64,000 nt of DNA from DASQDN01 sp963825845. Its GTDB lineage: Bacteria; Acidobacteriota; Terriglobia; Bryobacterales; Bryobacteraceae. A program made the position numbers and the translations under genes. Shown piece after piece: positions 10,390 to 20,747 of this stretch (position 1 is its first letter; each line of letters starts with the position of its first letter). Under the pieces are notes generated by a model. The model saw only the letters and a list, made by a program, of their open reading frames with translations, ran no database searches and was not told the DNA's origin. The stretch covers positions 1 through 64,000 of the forward strand of contig CAWGVL010000040.1 of assembly GCA_963825845.1 (NCBI GenBank), written 5' to 3'.

Positions 10390-11553
10390 TTAGACCGTAT
10401 CCACCCAGCCGCGCTTTCCGTTGCTTTCGATCACTTTCTGCAGCAGTTTCATGCCGTGCAGTCCTTCGGCGAACGTCGGAAAGTCTACGGGCGCGGATGG
10501 GTCGGCCACCTTGGCGTAGAAGCGGCGGAATACCTGCTTGTGCGTGTCGTCGTAGCCCTCGCTATGTCCGCCCGGGAGATCGGCGTATTTCGCGGCCTCC
10601 GGATAGAAGGAGCGAGGGATCCTTAAGGAGGATCTGGTTCGGCGAGTTGCGATGGCCGATCCAGAGTTCGTCCGGCCGCTCCTGATTCCAGATCACACCG
10701 CACTTTGTTCCGAAGATCTCCATTTGGAACCGGTTCTTGCACCCGGCATTCACCTGGCTGACGGTGTAAGCTCCTCGCGCACGATCACCTAGATGAACGA
10801 GCACGGCTCCGAAGTCCTCGGTCTCGATCGGTACCTCTTCGTAATCTTCCGGACGAGAGCGTCTTGCCAGCGAACGTTTCGAATCGCCTTCTTCGGCTTC
10901 TTGCGAGTCTTGTGGACGATCTGGAGGTCGGCGCACAGGGCCGTTATCTTCTAAGCCGGTGAGGTGTTGGACCAGATCCATCCAATGCGACCCGATGTCT
11001 CCGATCGACGCGAAGGGCGCCGTTCGCGGCTTTCTCGATGCGCCAGTTGTAGTCGGTGTCGTAGAGCAGCCAGTCTTGCGAGTACGTTCCCTGGACGACC
11101 AGAATTGTCCCCCAAATCGCCGGCTCTCGATCATGTGCCGGATCTGTTGCACGACAGGGTAGAACCGAAGATTGTGATTTACACAGTTCGGCAGGTCTTT
11201 CTGCCACCGCAAGATCGACCATTTCCTGCGCCTCTGCAAACCGACATGCTGAGCGGCTTTTCGCAAAGCACAGCCTTCCCGGCTTCCAGCGCAGCCTTCG
11301 TTACGGGATAGTGCAGGGAGTTCGGGGTGCAAACATGCACGGCGTCGATGGCAGGATCGGCCAGTGAAGTTCTCGGATAGTCCCCCGGTCGAACCGTCTC
11401 GACACCAATCGACTGCGCAAAAAGGCAGCAGCGTCCGGCGCGTTGGCAGCGGTAACACCAACGATATCGACATAAACCGAGGCGCCGTATGGCTTCCGCG
11501 TGGACTTTACCCATGAAGCCCGCGCCGATGACCGCTGTTTTAACTCTACGCAT
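10390..11553 (-). CDS. Gfo/Idh/MocA family NAD(P)-dependent oxidoreductase (frameshifted)
   Basis: The N-terminus MRRVKTAVIGAGFMGKVHAE has the GxGxxG-type Rossmann motif of this family. An EKP-type segment (CEKPLSMS) is seen near 11260-11285, the canonical catalytic lysine region, and the C-terminal alpha/beta domain follows. Such enzymes oxidise or reduce sugars and cyclitols in the cytoplasm. At least five frame changes occur. Several can be repaired from the left-arm copy at 6774-7910, so I read it as one intact gene of ~380 codons with assembly errors. The substrate cannot be told from the sequence. Confidence 0.8.
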
Positions 11554-11683
11554 AAGTTAGCGTACTCCCCCCTTGCAGTTCTTACATTTTCAGCTTTCTT
11601 CCGGATACACTCTATCATCGGGCAAATCGCCCGTTACACTGATCTTCACGTTAGAGATCTGATCTCTCATTAGGCTGCTGCAA

Positions 11684-11987
11684 ATGGTCATTCGAATTCG
11701 TCTGAGTTACGGTCTCTGCGTTGCGAAAGACAGCGGAGCTTAATCGTCAGGGCGCATTGATGATGTCATCATTGATGACACCAATCGCCTTTATGGCGTG
11801 GGCGCTCGCATGCTGGCGTATTGCGGCTGATCTGAAGTGGACCGGCGAGTTCGCGATTGCAAACGGTTTATTCTCGCACTGGCAGGTCTGGATCGCAGTG
11901 GCCATCGCCGTTCAGTTCGCGGCATTTCTCCTCCATCGTTACGGTCGCCGGGATGATTACGGTGACGATGACGCCGCACTCTCATAA
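11684..11987 (+). CDS. Small membrane protein A (paralogue of the next gene)
   Basis: About 100 residues with one or two hydrophobic helices. The middle reads ALACWRIAADLKWTGEFAIA, then NGLFSHWQVWIAVAIAVQF, and the protein ends with an Asp-rich tail. I place the start at ATG 11684 because the left arm reads on from it in frame (MVIRIRLSYGSALRKT); here a single indel near 11720 breaks that frame. The next gene shares LMTP, a W-R-x2-AD-x2-W-x2-EF core and NGLFS-x-WQVW. Function unknown. Confidence 0.6.
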
Positions 11988-12185
11988 ATCTATTCAGGGC
12001 TGATAATTTGTCCCGCGAACTCGCGTTTTTTTCGCGTCATATAAGTGAATGATGGAGTCTGCGCTCCTTCTCTGGCCGAGCCCATGCTGGTTCGTTTTAG
12101 CTTATGCAATCCCGAACTAGTGGCCCAAATCGTGCATCGATAACCCCGAGGTATGTAGAGGATGTTAGCGCGGCGTGCGAATTTG

Positions 12186-12476
12186 ATGGCGGTTCCTAAG
12201 GTGATGACGGTACCCGAGCTTTGCGTACAAGAAGTGATTTCGAAGCAGCGCCGCTTCGCGCCAGTATTGGGTCACTTGATGACGCCCGTCGCGCTGGTCG
12301 GGTACGTCTTGGCGTTGTGGCGGCTTGGCGCGGACATGAACTGGCTGGACGAGTTCTTTATCGACAATGGCTTGTTCTCGCGCTGGCAAGTCTGGCTCGC
12401 GATCGCCATTGCGACGCAACTTGCGGCCAATCACCTCAATCGTGTTGGGAATCGTAACGATCGCATTGCATCCTGA
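12186..12476 (+). CDS. Small membrane protein B (paralogue of the previous gene)
   Basis: A 97-residue protein from ATG 12186 with LMTPVALVGYVLALWRLGAD, then a charged WLDEFFIDNGLFSRWQVW segment and a second hydrophobic helix. It is clearly homologous to protein A about 200 bp upstream, indicating a tandem duplication. A soluble N-terminal ~25 residues precede the helices. The rhomboid protease gene follows on the same strand 88 bp downstream. Function unknown. Confidence 0.65.
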   Translation: MAVPKVMTVPELCVQEVISKQRRFAPVLGHLMTPVALVGYVLALWRLGADMNWLDEFFIDNGLFSRWQVWLAIAIATQLAANHLNRVGNRNDRIAS

Positions 12477-12563
12477 CCCTAATCCGCCACCAGGACCGTG
12501 GCGGTTCTGAATCAACAACTTACGATTGCTGGTATTCTTGTAGAGAAACCTTATCGCCTTTCC

Positions 12564-13355
12564 ATGGCAAACCGCAGACCCATCTATCCGTCGGGCTCCA
12601 GCGAGCTTATCCCCACAGGCGTGAAGTGGCTACTTATCATCAACGTAGCCCTATTCTTCCTGTACAACATAACCGGTGTCGTGATGGGATATGACGCCCT
12701 CTCGTACCCGCTCGGATTGATTCCGGGCGACGTGATCCAGCGGTTCGCGGTGTGGCAACTCGTCACATACATGTTCCTTCATGACCCGACGGGACTGCTG
12801 CACCTCCTGTTCAACATGCTCGGACTTTGGGTATTTGGGGCGACGCTGGAGAGGACTTGGGGAACTCGTGAGTTCCTGAAGTACTACATGCTCTGTGGAA
12901 TCGGCGCGGGCGTGTGCGTGGTTGTTGCAAACCTGATCTTCTCGGCGAACCTGGAAACGCGCACGATCGGCGCATCCGGAGCCATTTTCGGACTCCTGGT
13001 GGCCTTTGCGTATCTTTTCCCCGACCAGAGGCTGCTCGTGGAGTTCATCGTGCCGATGAAGGCCAAGTATTACGCCATGATCTTCGGCGCGGCGGCCTTC
13101 CTTTTTTCACTTCAGGGGACGGGCGGCGGGGTGAGCCACATCGCACACCTCGGCGGCATGGTGATCGGGTTTATCTACCTGCGCTCCAGAAGCCGCGGCT
13201 CCTATCCTGCGATGGGCAGGCGGCGCACCGTTCGATCGAACCCCATCGACTCGCTGCGGGGTTGGTATAAGAATTGGAAAACGTATCGAGCGCGGCGGAA
13301 ATTCGAGGTTTACATGAAGAACCGGGACCGCGATCGCGACCGGTTCGTTCATTAA
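12564..13355 (+). CDS. Rhomboid family intramembrane serine protease
   Basis: Rhomboids cut transmembrane substrates within the membrane. From the preferred start (MANRRPIYPSG, ATG 12564) the protein has 263 residues and about six membrane helices. The catalytic serine sits in GASGA (Ser ~138) and the partner histidine in HIAHLGG (His ~195); an asparagine in HLLFNM (~84) fits the oxyanion position. A basic C-terminal tail follows the last helix, with repeated RD near its end. An upstream in-frame start at 12498 would add 22 residues unlike the family. The gene is intact in this arm and broken in the left arm. Confidence 0.92.
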   Translation: MANRRPIYPSGSSELIPTGVKWLLIINVALFFLYNITGVVMGYDALSYPLGLIPGDVIQRFAVWQLVTYMFLHDPTGLLHLLFNMLGLWVFGATLERTWGTREFLKYYMLCGIGAGVCVVVANLIFSANLETRTIGASGAIFGLLVAFAYLFPDQRLLVEFIVPMKAKYYAMIFGAAAFLFSLQGTGGGVSHIAHLGGMVIGFIYLRSRSRGSYPAMGRRRTVRSNPIDSLRGWYKNWKTYRARRKFEVYMKNRDRDRDRFVH

Positions 13356-13424
13356 GCGGGAGAAACTGCGACCCGGCAGGACACGTCTTCTGATATAGTC
13401 GCCTTCGAGGGGACGCCCGTTCTC

Positions 13425-14559
13425 ATGAAACAGCTTGCTATCAGTTTGGCGCTGGCTATGACGGCCGGACTTGCGCCTGGGTTTTACCAGGGCGGTCCAA
13501 ACAAAGAGAGCACCGAATCCGTCGCGAAACCTCGCCGCAGCACAAATAAAGATGGGCAACCGGCTCCGGAAGCCGAGCAGCCCAAGATACCTTCTAAGTT
13601 CGGAAAGAAAGAAGGCGCGATACCCGAAGGTCCGGGCTTTCGGAGTGATGTCACTACGGTAAACCTGGACGTCGCCGTCGTCGACAATAAAGGTAACTTC
13701 ATCCCGCGGATTCCCAAGGAAGCTTTCCGCGTTCTCGAAGATGGTACCCCGCAAACTGTATCGAGTTTCGGCATCGGCGAAGGCCCCATGACCGTCACGA
13801 TGGTGATCGAATTCAGCAACCTGTACCAACGGTATTGGACTGAGACTTGGTATCAGACCCTGACGGCCGCCTACGGATTCCTGGAAACTCTTAAGCCTGA
13901 GGACTTTGTCGCGGTTGTCGCTTACGATCTGCGCCCGGAGATCCTGTCAGACTTCTCGACCAACAAACAGAAGGCATACGAAGCAATGCAGCGCCTGCGC
14001 ATCCCAGCCTTCTCCGAATCCAACCTCTTCGATGCGTTGGTGGATACTGCGGAGCGGATGAACGAGATTGAGGGACGGAAAGCGATCGTGTTGCTCTCCA
14101 CGGGAGTAGACACGTTCAGCAAGTTGACCTTCGACAAGACGAGGAAGGCTCTTCAGAATGCTGGCGTTCCGATTTACGGAATCGGACTGATGCAGACTTA
14201 CCGTGAGCTGCTGGACGCCTATGGCTACATGGGACCGATCGCGCGCCTCGATTTTCTGCAGGCGGACAATCAGATGCGGACCTTCGCGAAGGAAACCGGC
14301 GGTATGTCTTTCTTCCCTCGATTCTACGGCGAATTTCCGAGCATTTTTCGGAATATCTCGGATTCGCTCCGGAATCAGTACACGATGACGTACAACCCGA
14401 CCAACCAGACTCGCGACGGAAAGTTCCGGAAGATCAAAGTCGAATTGGTGAATCCGGGTACCGGCGAACCGCTCCGTGTTGTGGACCAGAAGGGTAGAGC
14501 CGATCAAATACACGATCATCGCGAAGCAGGGTTACACGGCGCCTCGCGAAGTCGAATAG
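13425..14559 (+). CDS. VWFA-related acidobacterial-domain secreted protein
   Basis: A ~378-residue exported protein with a hydrophobic N-terminal signal (MKQLAISLALAMTAGLAPGF), a charged Pro/Lys-rich linker (~25-65) and a von Willebrand A-like domain (~75-320) of the kind abundant in Acidobacteriota. Typical segments are VTTVNLDVAVVDNKG, AFRVLEDGTPQ and GRKAIVLLSTGVDTFS. The metal-binding DxSxS motif is not canonical (IEFSNL at that place). One inserted base near 14495 shifts the last codons. Repairing it gives the ending YTAPREVE and a stop at about 14559, just before the convergent biotin carboxylase. Confidence 0.85.
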
Positions 14560-14561
14560 CG

Positions 14562-16066
14562 CTAACGCAGAAGGCGTGAGCGTCCTTCACGCAGCCATTC
14601 AGGACCGGATTCGGCGGCCACAGACATAGCCGCCGTTTTCGTTTTGCGCGACTCCGCGATCGCCGCGAGTATATGGGCTAGTTCGCTGTCCGGTCCTGGA
14701 GGGACGGCCTGACGCCGGGCCAGATGTTCCGCAATGAAACCGGTATGGATTTCCCCGGCCGCAAACTGCGGATCTTGCAGGATGTCACGGAAGAATGCCA
14801 CGTTGTTCTTGATTCCGCCTATGTGCGTTTCGGCGAGGGCCCGCAACATGCGAGCCGTCGCGGCCTCACGCGTTGGGCCCCAAACGACGAGCTTCGCCAG
14901 AAGCGGATCGTACTCCATCGGTACCGTCCATCCTTCATAGATACCGCTGTCGAGGCGGACTCCGGGCCCTGAAGGCATCGTCAAGTCGGTGATGAGTCCG
15001 GGCGCAGGGAAGAACTGATTGTCCGGATCTTCGGCTCCTAGCCGGCACTCGATGGCCGCGCCGTTCCAGGAGATGTCGGTTTGCTGGAGCGGGAGGCGTT
15101 CCCCCGCAGCTATACGGAGTTGCAACTGCACCAGATCGACACCCGTAACCAGTTCGGTGACAGGATGTTCGACCTGAAGACGTGTATTCATCTCGAGGAA
15201 GTAGTACGCCCCGGTCGATGAGTCAACGAGAAACTCGACGGTTCCCGCATTGGAATAGCCCGCGGCAGCAGCAACGTTGATGGCGTGCAATCCCATCTCA
15301 TTCCGCAAATCGGTTCGTTTCATCACAAACGGCGAGGGACATTCTTCGATGACCTTCTGATGACGGCGCTGGATCGAACACTCACGTTCGCCCAGGTGGA
15401 TGAGGTTTCCGTGGCGATCTCCTATGATCTGGATCTCGATGTGCCGAGGTTTGTCGATCAACTTCTCGACATACACCTCGCCATTGCCGAAGGCGCGCTC
15501 GGCTTCGCTCGCGGCATCCCGAAGGGCGCTGGCGAGATCGCCTGCAGCGTCGACGCGGCGCATTCCCTTCCCGCCCCCGCCGGCCGCAGCCTTCAGCATG
15601 ACCGGGTATCCTATTTGCTGCGCAATTGTCGCAGCCTCGTCGTAAGTGCTTACCCCGCGGGTGGTTCCGGGCAGTACCGGCACGCCTGAAGCAACCGCAA
15701 GCTCGCGCGCGCTGGTCTTGGAGCCGAGCCGTCGAATGCTATCTCCGGATGACCGATAAAGATCAGCCCTGCAGCGGCACAGGCATCGGCGAAGTCCGCA
15801 TTCTCGCTGAGAAAGCCATACCCCGGATGAATCGCATCCGCGCCATGCTGTTTCGCAGCCGCAAGAAGCTTATCGATACGGAGATAGCTTTCGGACGACG
15901 GAGCCGGCCCTATGTGGGCCGCCTCATCCGCCATTCGGACGTGGAGTGAAGCGCGATCGGCATCGGAGTAGATTGCGACGCTCGGAATAGTCGCCTCACG
16001 AAGAGCGCGAATAATACGAACCGCGATCTCTCCCCGATTTGCGACGAGCACCTTCCGTATTTTCAT
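14562..16066 (-). CDS. accC: Biotin carboxylase subunit (one frameshift)
   Basis: Carboxylates biotin at ATP cost, as a subunit of acetyl-CoA carboxylase or a related acyl-CoA carboxylase. The N-terminal domain (MKIRKVLVANRGEIAVRII; HPGYGFLSEN) is in one frame to ~15675. The ATP-grasp (KAAAGGGGKGMRRV, EMNTRLQVEHPVTE) and C-terminal domains continue in the next frame from 15683. The shift falls in the segment before MPVLPGT. Total ~500 codons, the usual size for this family. The start overlaps the stop of the upstream gene (ATGA). No biotin carrier or carboxyltransferase gene is adjacent. Confidence 0.88.
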
Positions 16067-17263
16067 TCGGCCACCTTCAATTGCACTGACTCGCGAGCGT
16101 TTTCGCCAGGTTTCACCAGGGTCCCTTTCGATTCGATCTGTTTCAAATACTCCGGACTCTTTACGACACTCGGATCACCGTTGGAGCCGAATGCCAGACG
16201 CGTGTATTCGCCTGGGGAGAGATTCCGAAAAACAAAACCTGCCATTCTGGTCGGCCATTGACGTCTGAATAACCGCCACTGATCGCGCTTATCCGGAAGA
16301 GGGACCGAGGCGATCGAGGTTTGACCGGCGCCCTTTCCGTCCGCGTCAGTGACGGAGCCTTCAACATTCACTGCGCCTTTCGCAAGGCTCAATTCAAGAC
16401 CCGCCACGGATCCGTGATCATCATGCCAGAATTCGTAGCGTCTTGCCCGGAGACTCGCACGGACTGCAGACAGTAGCCATCGGGCGCGCCATAGACATCC
16501 ACCCGGTACCTTCGCGGTGTCGCATCACCGATCGTGAACGCGTTCCCTTCGGTGAGGCTCCGGCTCGAATGCATGTCGAAGGGGAAACTATCCATCGGAC
16601 CCAGCACATTCTGCACGCTCGGGTTGTCGACCGCCTTGGTGGTTCCGGTCACTTGGGCCGGCGCCGCCATCCGCAGAACGACATCGTCCATTTCGCGAGC
16701 GCCCACCTGCACATGAAGAAGTCCGACCGAGCGGCCCTGCTCACGAGTCATCCGATTCGCCAGCAAGATGTGATTCCCTGGAGAAACAGAAGGAACGTCA
16801 AAACTTCCTCAGGACGAACCACGCCGACGCTTCGGCCCATGCCGCTCCGAACATCGGCTCACTGTCCTCGTCGGTCACCTTGCCGGTCATAACGGAATGC
16901 GGAACCAGCTTGATGACAATCCCTCACATGTCTTGGCCGGCCACGACGGTTATGCCCTGGACCAGGCAGCCGCCGGGCCTACGAACACCGTCCTGCCGAA
17001 CGAACCCATTTCGCTGGGCGGAGATCAGGTAGTTCTCTGCACTTAGTTTTCGAAAGCGAAAGCTCCCGACGCGCCGGTACTCCCGGCCCGCACTCCTTGC
17101 CCGCCGTTTGCCGCCGCCGTGCGCAGCATCACGTCCGCCTTCCGAACCGGAGCTCCCGTGATGCTGTTACGACTCCACGAACAGAACCGGGCCGTAACGA
17201 TTCAGCGGGCTCCTGGGCTGACAGCAGCGAACCGGCAAGTATCGCAGTAAGGTAACGAGCCAT
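16063..17263 (-). CDS. Secreted carboxypeptidase-regulatory-like domain protein (frameshifted)
   Basis: The start (MARYLTAILAGSLLSAQEPA) is a signal peptide followed by PGSVRGVV, the opening strand of a carboxypeptidase-regulatory-like beta sandwich. Later segments (NAFTIGDATPRRYRVDVYGA, then VEGSVTDADGKGAGQTSIAS and LSPGEYTRLAFGSNGDPSV) repeat the same kind of domain. At least three indels, between 16390 and 17130, split it. About 400 codons in all. It is probably an exported protein carrying two or three such domains, as is common in Acidobacteriota. It is coupled to accC by a 4-nt overlap, although no functional link is obvious. Confidence 0.65.
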
Positions 17264-17332
17264 CTGCAACTTCGATCTTCTCACCGGTGGCGCAGGGCGA
17301 ATGAGATATCTCAAACGAGATTGGAGTCGTGG

Positions 17333-18091
17333 TCAGGGCTCCATCACGTTTACGGTCGTAAACGCGCCTCCGGGGTGGAAGCGAAAACCGAGGACCGCCC
17401 AACTTGTGATGGCGCCCTGAAACTGGATTGTCCCGCGTTTCCCTGATGTTTCCGGCCATCGACTGTTCGACTCAAATGCGATCTTCCGGCCCGCTTGAAT
17501 CGTAATCGTATCGCTTCTAAGTGTATTTCCTTGCTCGTCGTAGATCGTCACGGGGACTGTCGCTGAAGAGAATCTGGAAGGGTTCAAAACAGCGGCCGAC
17601 GTGACATAACCTCGAGTATTGTCAAAAGGTAGAATACCGTCGTACTCTATGCCGCTGCTCGCTGGCACGGTAGCCTCGAAGTCGGGCCGGCCGGGAATGC
17701 CGGTTGTACCGAAAATCGCCGACATCCCTACCTCATAATCTGTTCCCGAACCGTCCAGTTCTGCCCATCCGGAACTGAGTTGTGAAGACGTTCCGGAAGT
17801 CTCAAAAACCACGATCCCACCGCGCGGAATCTCTCCAGAGAAAGTATTCCCTGATCCTTGGCCAACAAAAGTAAAAGATTTCAAGGCGCCATCATCGCCA
17901 TGAAAAACTATTTTGTACTTCCGCGTTGCAGTGTCCAAGTTGACTAACGTCAGTGTTGTTTTCCATGACGCCCCGTCCACGATGTGTGGGATTGTATCGT
18001 AAAAGCCGCTGGCCGAGATGTCTCTTCGATTCTGTGCATACATAGATGCGGTGAGTAGTCCTACCACGACCAGTAATCCGGTAATCTTCAT
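17333..18091 (-). CDS. Secreted hypothetical protein
   Basis: A 252-residue protein with a clear signal peptide (MKITGLLVVVGLLTASMYAQ) and a beta-rich body. Segments such as HIVDGASWKTTLTLVNLDTA and ATVPVTIYDEQGNTLRSDTI suggest immunoglobulin-like strands, and the C-terminus reads WAVLGFRFHPGGAFTTVN. This resembles exported proteins frequent in Acidobacteriota, with no assigned function. The frame is open in this arm. A strong Shine-Dalgarno (AGGAG) lies just upstream of the ATG. Confidence 0.75.
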   Translation of the reverse strand: MKITGLLVVVGLLTASMYAQNRRDISASGFYDTIPHIVDGASWKTTLTLVNLDTATRKYKIVFHGDDGALKSFTFVGQGSGNTFSGEIPRGGIVVFETSGTSSQLSSGWAELDGSGTDYEVGMSAIFGTTGIPGRPDFEATVPASSGIEYDGILPFDNTRGYVTSAAVLNPSRFSSATVPVTIYDEQGNTLRSDTITIQAGRKIAFESNSRWPETSGKRGTIQFQGAITSWAVLGFRFHPGGAFTTVNVMEP

Positions 18092-18340
18092 CTGCTCCTT
18101 GCCTTGCTTTGAGATAGGTCTGCTATTTTATGCCAAAACCTTGCGAAATGAAGTACTAATGCGGATGCTGTATGTAGTGACGCAGCAGATTTACTGGCGA
18201 ATCTGACTTGGCTTTTTTGCGCTTTCTGACGCATTAATTCCCACGACAGATCCTCTGCGACTCGTCCTTGGCCTTCTCGCACGACGCCTCGCACCGGACC
18301 TGGGGCTTAACCAACCACCTGGGCGCGGTAATCTGCAGAC

Positions 18341-19876
18341 ATGCTGCTGCGGGAAGTGGTAGATACTTCACGAGCCATTTCGGAGACGCCGAAGAGGACT
18401 GCGAAGATCGACCCTCGCAGCCGAGCTGTTGCAGCAGCTCGCGCCGAATGAGATCCGGGTCGTGGCCGCTTATCTGTCCGGAGCGACACGGCAAGGCCGG
18501 ATCGGCATCGGCTATGCCACGCTGCGAGATGCGATGGGAACCACGGCCGCTGAGCCGAGCATCACCGTACTCGAACTGGATCACACTCTGGACAAGCTGA
18601 GCGATATCCGGGAACGCGAGACAAGCAGGCGGTGCTGCGGTCCCTGATGGAACGGACGACGGAGCCCGAGCAGCATTTTCTTGTTGCTCTGCTTGCGGGC
18701 GAGCTTCGCCAGGGAGCGCTGGAAGGATTGATGGTCGACGCCCTTGCGAAGGCGATCGGCGCCCGCCGGAACGTGTTCGCCGAGCGGTGATGATGGCCGG
18801 TCGATTTCGCCGAGGTCGCGAAGCGGCCTTCACGGAAGGCGAAGCAGCGCTGGCGCAGGTACGACGTCCAGCTTATTCCGGCCCAATTCAACCCATGCTG
18901 GCGCAAACGGCTGAGGACGCCAGCGAGGCGATTACCAGGATCTGGGAGAGGCGGCCTTGGAGTACAAGCTGGACGGAGCGCGGGTTCAGGTGCATCGGTC
19001 GGGAGACGAGGTTCGTGTTTATTCGCGCGCAGCTAAACGATGTGACAGGCGCCGTTCCAGAGATCGTCGAAGCCGTCCGCGCGCTTCCCGTAAAGGAACT
19101 GATCCTCGATGGCGAGGTGCTGAGCTCTGAGGTCCGGACGGTCGCCCCGAGCCGTTCCAAGTCACGATGCGCCGCTTCGGCCGCAAGCTGGATGTGGAGT
19201 CGCCTGCGGGCCGAGCAGCCGATCACGCCATTCTGGTTCGATCTGCTGTATCTGAACGGCGGATCATTGCTGGATGAGTCGCAATCCCGGCGTTTCTCGA
19301 CGTTGCGTGACTTGGCGGGCGAATCCTCCGTCGTCGCCGAACATGATGGCCCACGACGACGGCGGCCGCGGAAGCTTTCATGAAGGATCCGCTCGGAGCA
19401 GGGACATGAAGGCATCATGGCGAAGTCGCCCGCGGCCACATATATCGCCGGGGCCCGCGGTCGGAGCTGGCTGAAGATCAAGCAGGCGAACACGTCTCGA
19501 CCTGGTGATCCTGGCTGCGGAATGGGGTAATGGACGACGTCAAGGATGGCTGAGCAATCTGCACCTCGGCGCTCGCGACACGCAGAAAGGGCGGATTCGC
19601 GATGCTCGGCAAGACATTCAAGGGACTGACCGACGAGATGCTCGCATGGCAGACCAACGAGTTGCTGAAGCTCGAGATCGCGCGCGACAGCTACACGGTG
19701 TATGTCGAACCAAAACTTGTAGCCGAGATCGCCTTCAATGAGATCCAGGTAAGTCCGACGATATGTGAGCGGGCTGGCGCTGAGGTTCGCGCGGGTGAAA
19801 CGATACCGCACTGACAAAGACGGCCATCAGGCCGACACATTCGAAACGGTACAACGGATGGCCGGGCATCGTCTAA
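18341..19876 (+). CDS. ATP-dependent DNA ligase (multiple frameshifts)
   Basis: Reading across frames gives MLLREVVDTSRAISETPKRT, an alpha-helical N-terminal domain (LLQQLAPNEIRVVAAYLSGA), the adenylation motif EYKLDGARVQVH with the nucleotidyl-acceptor lysine (near 18965), ELILDGEVL, FWFDLLYLNGGSLLD, GHEGIMAKS, WLKIKQA, and an OB-fold C-terminus ending VSGLALRFARVKRYR. This is a full-length ATP-dependent ligase of ~510 residues. At least seven indels break it. The exact end is uncertain (19870-19950). It seals nicks in DNA; many bacteria carry such ligases besides NAD-dependent LigA. Confidence 0.85.
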
Positions 19877-19962
19877 AAACTGTCGGCGAGTGTCGATTCC
19901 GGAGAGTTCCGTCCGTCGAGGCAGTGTCAGCCGGCGAAACCGGCTGACAGAGGAGAACACAA

Positions 19963-20334
19963 ATGAAGTATCTTGCTGATGATCTACTGCGACGAATCCG
20001 CCGACGCTCAGACGAAGTCAAGGAAGAGTTCGGAAAAAGAGATGGGCGCGTACTTGGGCGTTCACAAAGGAAGCGGAAGAAGCGGGCGTAAAAAGGCGGG
20101 TGAAGCGCTGCACCCGACGTTCGACGGCAACCACGGTTCGAGTGCGGAACGGGAAGGTCACACCACAGACGGTCCATTCACGGAAACGAAGGAGCAACTC
20201 GGCGGGTATTATGTCGTCGACTGCAAGAATCTGGATGAAGCGATCCAATGGGCTGCCAAAATCCCGCACGCTCAATGGAAAGCGCTATCGAGATTCGGCC
20301 AATTGTTGATTTCAGTCAGGCGGCAAACGCCTAG
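19963..20334 (+). CDS. YCII/DGPF-domain protein 1 (frameshifted)
   Basis: About 123 codons. The hallmark TTDGPFTETKEQLGGYYVVD is readable at 20160-20220, followed by CKNLDEAIQWAAKIPHA; the N-terminus reads as MKYL then LMIYCDESADA in a shifted frame. YCII-like proteins adopt a ferredoxin-like fold and are typically encoded beside ECF42-type sigma factors, as here. Activity is unproven. At least three indels are present. Confidence 0.8.
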
Positions 20335-20350
20335 AAGGAGGAAGTACCCA

Positions 20351-20747
20351 ATGGAGTTCCATGCTTCTTGCTGTACGGCGAATGAGAGCGCGCAAGATGA
20401 CTCCGGAGCAGGGCGCGCAAGCGCGCGATCGCGCACATGGGCCATCATCGACGAGTCGACGCGAAAGGGTGTTCTGCGAGGCTGCTCTCCGCTTCAGCCG
20501 AGCACCGCAACCGTATCGATGCGTGCTCAGGGTGGTTCCGTGGTGGCAATCGACGGCCCATTCGTTGAGACCAAGGAAGCACTCGGCGGCTATTACATCA
20601 TCGATTGCCGCAGATGTGGAAGAGGCGAACTACTGGGGCGAAGCCGCCTGGCCAGACGGCATGTGCGGGAGCACGGTCGAGATTCCGCGCGTTGCGAGCC
20701 ATCCCCGCCCGGGTGGAGTGCCGAGCAGACATCTGCTGCTGCTGTGA
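20351..20747 (+). CDS. YCII/DGPF-domain protein 2 (frameshifted)
   Basis: A second copy of the family with AIDGPFVETKEALGGYYIID at 20545-20605. The N-terminal third is scrambled by indels and the C-terminus runs into the sigma-factor start. The tandem of two DGPF genes before an ECF42 sigma factor is a common arrangement. Confidence 0.75.

Larger units (their letters stand above)
9153..18345. repeat. Right arm of giant inverted repeat
   Basis: This is the mirror copy of 1-9141. Its outer part (12.5-16 kb) keeps long frames open and is the better copy there. Its inner part (9.15-11.6 kb) is frameshifted at positions different from those in the left arm, so each arm can be used to correct the other. 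The last clear match to the left end lies near 18330-18345, at the start of the DNA ligase gene. Confidence 0.95.

Noticed and set aside
18234..18833. 199-codon minus-strand ORF opposite the DNA ligase N-terminus
   Set aside because: The plus strand reads as DNA ligase across frames; the minus product is Arg/Ser-rich shadow.
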